Shown here one piece after another: positions 55,778 to 64,000 of a stretch of DNA of 64,000 nucleotides. The notes beneath the pieces are model-generated. The model was not told the DNA's origin and did no database searches. It saw only the letters and a program-made list of their open reading frames with translations. The stretch's first letter is position 1, and each line of letters begins with the position of its first letter. The DNA lies in assembly GCF_901933205.1 (NCBI RefSeq), contig NC_044584.1, positions 10,581,001 through 10,645,000 on the forward strand, read 5' to 3'. The position numbers and the translations under genes were made by a program. The stretch is from Camarhynchus parvulus (Eukaryota; Chordata; Aves; Passeriformes; Thraupidae).

Positions 55778-55839
55778 TCAGCACCGCGCGTGCGCCGGCC
55801 GGGCCGGGCCGGGCTGCTGCGGTGCGCGGCTCTGCTGGC

Positions 55840-55851
55840 TGCGCATGCGCG
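55840..55851. promoter_or_regulatory. NRF1 binding-site consensus
   Basis: TGCGCATGCGCG fits YGCGCAYGCGCR exactly, about 160 bp upstream of the SMIM10-like start codon. NRF1 typically drives housekeeping and mitochondria-related genes. Occupancy is inference. Confidence 0.7.
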
Positions 55852-55963
55852 GGAGGCGGGCGGGGCGGGGCGGGGCCGTTGGCGCGAGAGCGGCCCCGCC
55901 CTCACGCACCGCCCCTCGGCTCGGCCCCCGGTGTGGGTGTCGGTGCCGGGGCCGGTGTCCGTC

Positions 55964-56005
55964 GTGTCCGTGTCCGTGTCCGTGTCCGTGTCCGTGTCCG
56001 TGTCG
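55964..56005. repeat. (GTGTCC)n hexamer microsatellite
   Basis: Six perfect hexamer units plus a partial one, with further imperfect units on both sides (about 55955-56012), in the CpG island upstream of the SMIM10-like gene. In-frame translation gives Asp-Thr or Val-Ser repeats in the artefactual ORFs. Confidence 0.95.
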
Positions 56006-56327
56006 CTGTCGTGCTGGGAGTGCACGGGAAGCTTGTGGGGCCAGCGCGGCGATCACGGAGTCCCGCTGCTGGCCCTGCACAGAGCACTCCCCAAGAGTCC
56101 CGCTGTGGGCCTGAGAGCGTTGTCCGGACACTTCCTGTCAGGTTTGGTGCTGCGAGCGCTTCCCTGGGGAGCCCGTTCCAGCCCCGCCTCCCTCCTGGGG
56201 AATGTTCTGCTGCTGATACCCAGCTTTAACCTCCCCTGGGTTACCGTGATTCAGCCCATTCTGTGAGGGCCTGAGCCAGGTGTGCTCTCGGGCCTGCTCA
56301 GTGACACCTACACTGATGGATGTCGTA

Positions 56328-56552
56328 GAATCATAGAAGGGTTTGGGTTGCAAGGAGCTTTCAGGCCACCCAGTTCCACCCAGGGACACCCTCCACTGTC
56401 CCAGGTTGTTCAAACCCATCCAGCCTGGCCTTGGACACTGCCAGGGCTGGGACAGCCACAGCTTCTCTGGTAACCTGTGCCAGGGCCTCACCTCCCTCAC
56501 ATGGGGGAGTTTTCTCCTAACATCTAAACCCACTCTTTCAGTGTGAAATGTC
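56328..56552 (-). mobile_element. CR1 LINE 3' fragment
   Basis: The plus strand begins GAATCATAGAAGGGTTTGGG, the reverse complement of the CR1 3' terminus, then CCAGGGACACCCTCCACTG, CAGCCTGGCCTTGGACACTG and CACAGCTTCTCTGGTAACC, and fades out after CCCACTCTTTCAGTGTGAAA. About 225 bp, 5'-truncated, minus strand. Its 3' terminus is better preserved than that of the copy at 28231. Confidence 0.93.
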
Positions 56553-59500
56553 AGTGATGGTTTCTGGATTTTGATGCATTTTTTTGTTATTTTGTTGTTT
56601 ACACAGCCATGTGATAAATTCAGTGAGCCACCTACTGTCACAAGGAAATGCTTGCTTTGCCTTTCAAGCCAATATTTGAGTTACATAATGAATTAAATAT
56701 ACACTGTTCAGGTCTGGGTTACACACAAGATTTTAAAACCATTTTGCAAACATTTCCTAGGAAGGTCTTTGAGATAAATTACCATCATGACACTTTTCAA
56801 GTAGGCAAAAATGTCCCAACAGATGAACAGTTGGCCAATATAATTTTTGGACATGGCCCCATTTTTTTTGCCCTATAACTGTTCTTTACAGTTTCCATTC
56901 AATCAACTTTCAATAACTGAAATAAAACAGAAAAAATCAATGCATTGACCTAAACTTCTTATAAAATACTATTTTATTGACACAGAATCAAGCTGATATA
57001 TAGAGAAAGAATAATTCCAGAGCAGGACATTTAGCAGCTTTCCATTACTAATTGGAACACCATGTAGGATACACAAAGGTTAAATCAGGAAGCAGATTAA
57101 CTTTATATTTACCAGTAGATGTCTGCCAGTCTCATTAGTTCTGGCTCATGTTGCACATTGCAACATGAGTGACACAGTATCGATTTTAAAATCTTGATTA
57201 AGAGTAAATTACTTTCTACACTGAAATAGGCAATATAATTACAAATTAGGTCATAATAACAAGCTAGCATCAGTATTTATTTGGATCTAATCATTTCATT
57301 AAATAGTGAGATTGATAAAATACTCTTTTGCTTTCCAACAAAGAAATTAGCAGATAATGCAATTGAATGCCAATTGAAGAGATTTACCAGATTTTGTCAC
57401 ATGAAGATTTGGATATTAGCTAATTATTTTGATAGTGAAACTAAACCTCAAAGGCATCCCACACTTCCTTTTTTGATTTCAGCTCTGTCATGGTAAAATC
57501 ATTTTCAATTTAGCTAAAACACTGATTACTTTATTATGCAGAAGTCCAAAAGTATTGACATGCAATTTGCAGCTGATGCCTGTAGAGATCATTTTCCATC
57601 ACTTTAATGCCATCATCTCACTTTTGCTTCTCAGCCCTGACTTGTGTTTTTCTGTTGCATCAGAGAACATCTTTATCTTCTCTAAACTGTTCATGCTCTA
57701 TTGCATTTTACCTAAATTTTTTCTCAGATATTCAGGCATTCCTCTATTCAAAGAAAAAATGTTGTGAGCCAACATTATTGAGTTGTTACATTTTCAAAGC
57801 ATCCCCTTAGGTTTCTCAATGTATATCTATAATATTTAGTAGTTCCTCATAGGTTTATGAAAAAATTCTTTTTCTTGGCCCTGCAGCATGACACAGAACA
57901 ATCCTTGTCCTTGAGATCAGGTCTCCAAGAACTAAAAATGACACAGATAAACTGTGAACAGTGAGCGTGCAAATGAGACAGAGTTTAGGGTTATTTATGC
58001 TTACAGTTCTTTCTTTCTGCTGCCTTTTATATCCACTGCTATGTAAGCAAAAATTGCATTAACTGATTGCAAAAGCCCAAGTTCAAACAGGCACTTGGAA
58101 GAGGGGAAAAGTCAAATATTTTAGATTGAATAGAATGAAAGTTCAGTTTAAAAAAAAAAAGCTAGAGAGTTCCAACAAACCCCTTCTTGTGAGTAGGTAT
58201 TTTAGGAGTGAAAGGAAACTTGTCATCAGCTGTGGTGGTCTGTCTGCTGCCACCCTGCCTTCCTTCGCAGCAGTGACCTGCCAGGACACTCCCAGGCACT
58301 CCTCAGAGAGTTTATTGTCCCTGGTGACAAAAGCACTGAGTTTGTGATGCCGTTTGAGAGCCCTCCCTCTCCAAAACCTCTTAGAAAATGACCAGCACAA
58401 CACACTGGACTGGCACAACACGACACGTGCAAGTGACAGTCACCTACAGGGGAGGTCACTGACAGCAGGGACAGCTCCCACACCAGCTGCTGGGTTATAG
58501 CAGTGTCACACAGAAATACAGTGACAGGTATGTTTAATCAGTTTATTAAAGGGTCTCACAATAATTCAAAATACCCAAGTGCCAGCAGTAAGCAGAATTA
58601 CCCAAAAATACCCAGCTGCATCTCTTGGTAAAACAGAAGGTGGTTGATGTATGTCACTGTTGGCCTGGAGTGTTTTACAAAGAGAACAATTTTGTCATTT
58701 TTATATTTAGGAAGTAGGGAATAAATCAAATACTTTATTTTGAGAAGTTTTCCTCTTCACCAAAATTGTAACTTAGCAGCTTATCAGTATAAAATCACTG
58801 GGGGGAAAAACACTGTAGGTTTTCATACAATTTGCATATTCTATTTATGCTAAAATAAGCTATTTTGTGTTTATTTATTATATCTATTACTCTTAAAAAT
58901 TCTTCAGAATTTCCACAAATGGTCCCAGTGAGTAATAGACTCCAGAATATATAATCACTTCTTAACAATTGTCTTATTTCTGTAATAAATCTGCATTTCT
59001 GTTTCAAGTGTTGAGCATGCTATATGATGAACTCCTGATTTTAATTTCTGGCTTTGATCTAATGTGCTATTTGTCTGGTTTTTGTCTTGCTCTCCTCTCC
59101 AAGAGAAGCTGTTCAGCTGGGATGTGAGTCACAGCTGTGCAGCATGACACGAGGAAGTAGGCTTCTTCCCATTCCATCTGTTCTCAGACAAACCAACCAC
59201 AGAAGGTTTGGTCCTTTTTTAGGTCCTAGCTCTGCTGAAGTCCATAAGCTTGTCTGCAAGTCTGGAGCAAAACAAACACTAAATCTTTCTGAGGAAATCA
59301 GGGGCAACATCACAGCTTGTAGCTTTGGATTTTATTCATGTGAAAAATGACTGGACAATGGAAGGCAGCAAAACTAGTAATACCAAATGGGCTTATGTCA
59401 TGGTTAAACCTTTATATCCTTTTTCTTGCTATTTTAAGGCTCATTTCTGTGAAATGCTTGATGTCAAGATAGAAGTTGAGGGGCACTTGCAGCTTCCATG

Positions 59501-62500
59501 TCTGTGTGTTTCAGCAATGCCTTACCTCAGGGCATGATGTGATGCCTATAAAAGGCTGATTCCCATATTTCTGCTGAGAGAGTTAAAGGGGATAAAAAAC
59601 TGAAGAGAAAAACACAGAGAGAAGTCTCAGGTCCTTGTTTATAAATATATAATGATGCCTCTATTCCAAAAGCTCCCAGCCATATACAGGGATTACTGTG
59701 TGTAGTCCCACGGCCTTCCACAACAGTTGAAGCACTGTCTGTTACTGCTTGCTAAACCTGAGGGCAGACATCAGTGAATGCAGAGCCTTATGTGGTTTTT
59801 GTAACTGAAATTCCTGACAGAAGAGAGATTGATCAGAACTACCTAAAGAAAATACAGGATTTGTTTCTGCTTTATTCATATACCAGAGAAATCATCTATG
59901 GTAGAATCACATGACTGAGATGCATTTATTTTACAATGCTTTATTAATAATGTAAAGATTTACATGCTAACATTTGATTTTTATGCTTCTTTAATCTGTT
60001 CTTTCTGATGCAGCAAATGCTGACATTTAAAAGTTGTGGTTCCTTTTTTATTGCTGGCTTTGGTTCCTCTAGAGCAGACTGACTGCTATATTTGAACAGT
60101 GTACATATCACATGCAAGTACAGGGTTTTTTCAACACTCAGGAAGCTAATCATGCCAAAACTGTTTGCCTGGAATATCTGTCCATTACTTGTGGATTAGA
60201 ATATTTTCTAACAGTCATTTTCTGTCATGGTACTTCCCCAAATTCAGTGAAATTCTGAATTTCCTCCACAGCAATAGTGTCACTTTCCCCAGTTAAAAAT
60301 ATGTGGTCCATTACCTTGACAAAGAGATATCAACTAAAGAATTCAAACATCATTAAGCAAAAAACTTGGAATCTCAGGCAACTGTTAGGTGAGAAGCTTT
60401 AAGTGGTAGCTACTGTCCAAACAGCTGGAATAAGTACTACTGTCTGGATTTCAAAACAGGAGGGCAGAAGGGCTCAGAGAGTGACAGGCCAGAAAGGTGG
60501 ATAACACCACAGGTGGAACTCTAGTCCAGAAAGGAATTTTGAATCCTCACTGCTATCTAACATTGACTTCTTTCTGCCAGTTACTCTGTACCTAATACTA
60601 CATCATTAAATATCTGACTTTTGCCACCAACTCCAATTAGGGTCAAGCCTTAATTACAATTCTTACAGACAATTATGTCAGCTATTTTAATATGAAAAAG
60701 CATCTGGAAACCCTGTTTTCTCCAGTAAGGTTTCTCTGTTTTGTGTGAGGTTTGGGGGTTTTTGCTTCTGGATTTAATAGAAATTATCTAAAGGAAGAAG
60801 AGTGCAATGTGCTGAAAACCTTATTCCACCATTTAGCACTTCAGACCTTTGCTTCACATAAAACTGGCTTTTGCACTTTAGTCCAAGCCCCAGTTTCCAG
60901 TGATTGTGAATTCCAGTTACAGCTTTTCACCCTGAACCAGTTTTTCCATTATTGTTAAGGACAGAAGGTTACTTTTGACCTCAGAATTGTACATGCTGTG
61001 TCCTGCAGGCAACTGAACAGAACCCCTGTCAGCTGGAGGTGTCATCTGTGAGTAAGGGAGCACACCTATGAATCACTGCCAGGTGTTCTGCTTGTTTCCC
61101 TGTACAAAGTGTACACTGGCTCTTCTCTACTTCTCTGTGGCTTCGTTCATGAGCTGTCAGTTACAGAGCACAGTAGTAATTGGGGATGAAAGATACTACA
61201 AAAGTGCCAATAATTACTGTCTCTGTAATGTTGATAGTCTGTGTCATGGTGAGTAGAACTTTCTGGTATTGCATCAGCGTGATTACCCTGCCACTCCCCA
61301 TCCACAAAGGAGAATAATCCTCCCTCAGTGCCAGCACACACACAATACACACATTCAGGCAGTTTCCCAAACAATCTTAAATAATGATTTCTTCTTGTTG
61401 TCTAAGAAAAAGGCTTTCAACAGCAATTGTAATGGTGAGAGAAGACAAGGTGATAGAGCATGGAATAATATTAAGACTGATCTAAGCTTCAACTGTATGA
61501 TTCATGATTTTATCAGAGGTATGGAAAGATTTATAATGGATTATTGTCACTGCCATTCATTATTTTCTTCCATCCTACTCCTCTGTGAGGTGCATTTGTA
61601 ACTATTCTGTATACAACTCAGCACTGCAGTCATATGTATCAAACTGAGAATTCTTCTAATAAGTTGTCTGTTATTAACTTCTCACTCCTTTGCCCTATAT
61701 TTCGTCTTGTAAGTTTCTTTTGTTAAACTAATGTTTTGGAATATTCCATGTTGCTCTCTCTTCTCACTCTCGGGGGAAAATCCATACCTGCAAAGTGTTG
61801 AGTATTTGTAGCATGATGTAAGTTATCTTTTTCTCTTTAAAAAAACCACACTACATACGAGGTAAACCAAAAAAGATGCAAGAATAAAATAAAATGTAGC
61901 TGGAATATAGTAATGTTTCACAATAGAATAATTATCACATCATGTATTTTAAGGAGCATACACATAATTGTCTGCCAGGACAAATAAACCTACTGTAAGA
62001 GAGATATCAGCTACGATTTCAAATGCAAAATTTTTAAAAATTCCAAATGGCATTTTCTATAACATTTGAGGAAATAAATATTTACAAATGTGTGGAGAAA
62101 AATTGTCTAAATATGTTGCCATTATCATCATCTACCCAAACTGTAATACTATTTTTAATGACTAACAGTAAGTATTTCTGTACTTTCTAATATTTCTAAT
62201 TTTCTAATGTTGTCAATTATATACCAAATTCAGTATAAAGTTGTCAATTTAAAACCTATTTAAGCCGTGACCTGTGTTTTAACTTAAGTATTTTTTGACA
62301 GTGCAAAACAATTGATCCCAAAACAATAGGGTGGTTGAGCACTGAGAACATATATAAAAAGATAATGCTTGTCTCATGTCAGGATCATAAAACAATTAGT
62401 GCTGAAGTGTTTTGTCTGTTACAGCCTTCATCCCAGTCTTTGTGTTCTATTTTGTAATTATATTGTAGATGCTGTTGTACCTCTTTTTCATACAAAAAGC

Positions 62501-62639
62501 TCTAATCATCCCTGTGTTATGCACTGGATAAAAAAAGAACCAGTGAAGGAAGAGATAGGTGGTGGAAAATCAGAAGCAGTTTTATGTGTCTCTGGAATCT
62601 TGCCATGTCCTGGGTGTGACATCAGTCAGACGCTGCTGG

Positions 62640-62770
62640 TGCTGCCCTGTTCCTGTGTGGGATCTCCGAGGCCCCGGAGGCTGCAGCAGCAGCCGGGAGC
62701 AGCAGGAGCGCGGTGACCCTGCCCGCACCTCCCCTCGCAGCTCCCTCCTGAGGGCTCAGAGCGGTGCCAT
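62640..62770. other. Isolated GC-rich patch
   Basis: About 130 bp with several CpGs in otherwise AT-rich DNA, about 1 kb before the terminal CpG island. No exon or repeat recognised; possibly an unannotated regulatory segment or a decayed element. Confidence 0.4.
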
Positions 62771-63699
62771 TGGCAGCGGCACAGGCTTGGCTTTAGAGAT
62801 ACTGAACTTACATGAGAACTCATTTCAGGTTCCATCTGTGTGAGGGAACACGCACATACAAGTGTTGCAAAAATAGCCTTTAGGTTCACAGTGGTAGGAT
62901 TTCCTCTCTGATGGGAAATATCTGAGAATTACTTCTGCTCAATGAAAGAAAAATGAAAGGGAGTAACTGTCTTGGAATGCTCTGTCCACTGATGAAGTTG
63001 CATTATGTGGCATCAAAATAACTTCAAAATGTTCTGAAATTAAGAGGTGATCAAATCACTGGAAAACCACCCCTGCTGGTGGTTTCATTCCTCCTCACTT
63101 TGCAGGAGCAGTGTGTGCATGGGTCCTCTCCTCACACTTCCTACCAGGAACAGATGGCAACGCAAACAAAGGGAACAGTGCTCCTGTGCATCAGCCCAAC
63201 CAGGACATGCTCTGGCAAGTAGAGCTATGGCAAGAACTAATTGTAGAAATTAAGACTGCTGGGATCATCAGACCTGCTCTGCTTGACTTCTGCTTCACTA
63301 TTTAATGGAAATAACTGGTTTGCTTGAGTGAAAAAGGAAACCCAAAGCTCTGTGAGGCCTGACAGTCCCTGGGTTCTCCCATCTTGAGAAGGCTGGACGT
63401 GCACTGATCTGATCTAAAACTTGCCAGCACAATTAACGTCAGACACAGGATAACGAGAGGAGGGAGGATGGTGCGAAGATCCATGGATGAAGGGAAACAA
63501 ACTGCCTCTGCAGTGGTGGCACAGTGACAGAGATGGTCCCATGGCAGGTGCCTGGCTGGGGAAAGTGGGCACCTGCCCACAGCAGCAGAGGGGGAACGTC
63601 GGGGTGAGCTGAGTTACACGTGCTCAGTACGTCTGTAAACACATATTAATGTGCTTCAAGAGATTGCTGCGTGATGGGTGCCAGCCGGGATAGACGGGA

Positions 63700-64000
63700 T
63701 ACATGGTGGCGTCAAAGGCAGCTCTGTGTTCGAGAGTGACTTGTTACACACGACGGGGCTGCTGTGGGACGATGCTCAGCCCGCTGTCCCTGACCGGGTT
63801 GCGGGCTTGTGCCAGCAGCGCCAGCGCTGACATCCCCGCTCAGAACGGCTCCGCCCGAATGCACCACGCACAGACCAAGGGCCGGGGCTGTGCTACTGAC
63901 CCAGTCCAGGAGCGGGGCTCCGGCGCTCCGGCGCTCCGGCCGCTCCCGCCCCGGCCGAGGCACCGCCCGTGAGGCGGCCCCGGCGCGGCCCGGCCGGATG
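63700..64000 (+). promoter_or_regulatory. Left edge of a CpG island, possible RAC1 promoter
   Basis: CpG density rises from about 63700 and is very high by 63900-64000, at the window edge. In mammals the gene beyond CYTH3 and FAM220A is RAC1, transcribed away from CYTH3, which fits a plus-strand promoter here. That is a synteny argument only: no RAC1 coding sequence is visible, and the final ATG cannot be tested. Confidence 0.5.

Larger units (their letters stand above)
56130..63700. other. Intergenic region right of the SMIM10-like gene
   Basis: About 7.5 kb. It contains one CR1 fragment and a small GC-rich patch near 62640-62770; no gene, RNA or further repeat could be supported. Confidence 0.7.

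Noticed and set aside
63998..64000. Terminal ATG as the RAC1 start codon
   Set aside because: No following codon is available to test it, and GC-rich 5' leaders contain ATGs by chance.

Overview
The window is nuclear DNA of an amniote, almost certainly a bird. Evidence: two 5'-truncated CR1 LINE 3' ends in the avian style, no Alu/B1/L1-like sequence, long AT-rich non-coding stretches and compact CpG-island promoters. Most open reading frames are chance openings. The real coding sequence is small, spliced, and entirely on the minus strand.

Layout. (1) 1-33,158, minus strand: the 5' half of cytohesin-3 (CYTH3), an ARF guanine-nucleotide exchange factor. I could read coding exons 1-6 with matching splice sites and phases (33,158-33,128; 8,542-8,460; 7,903-7,839; 7,425-7,359; 3,239-3,121; 581-501). 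Together they encode the first 148 residues: the N-terminal coiled coil and the start of the Sec7 domain. The remaining exons (catalytic glutamic finger, PH domain, polybasic tail) lie beyond base 1. Intron 1 is about 24.6 kb. A CpG island at about 32,770-33,730 is the CYTH3 promoter. (2) About 33,730-53,060: intergenic, with microsatellites and low-complexity tracts but no gene I can support. (3) About 53,045-55,900, minus strand: a two-exon gene with its own CpG island. Its first ORF is a 68-residue SMIM10-family small membrane protein split across the two exons. Exon 2 carries, further downstream, a single-exon 262-codon ORF for an unrecognised protein with a C-terminal membrane anchor, and its stop is followed at once by AATAAA. 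(4) About 56,130-63,700: intergenic, with one CR1 fragment. (5) About 63,700-64,000: the edge of another CpG island. From the conserved order CYTH3 - FAM220A - RAC1 known in mammals (human 7p22), this may be the RAC1 promoter, but no RAC1 codon is in the window.

The most interesting feature is the apparently bicistronic SMIM10-like transcript. A weak-context first ATG, a 25-codon intercistronic ORF ending 4 nt before the next ATG, and a 262-codon tail-anchored protein ending 6 nt before the poly(A) signal all sit on what looks like one spliced mRNA. I found no CRISPR, insertion sequence, tRNA or rRNA, as expected for such DNA.
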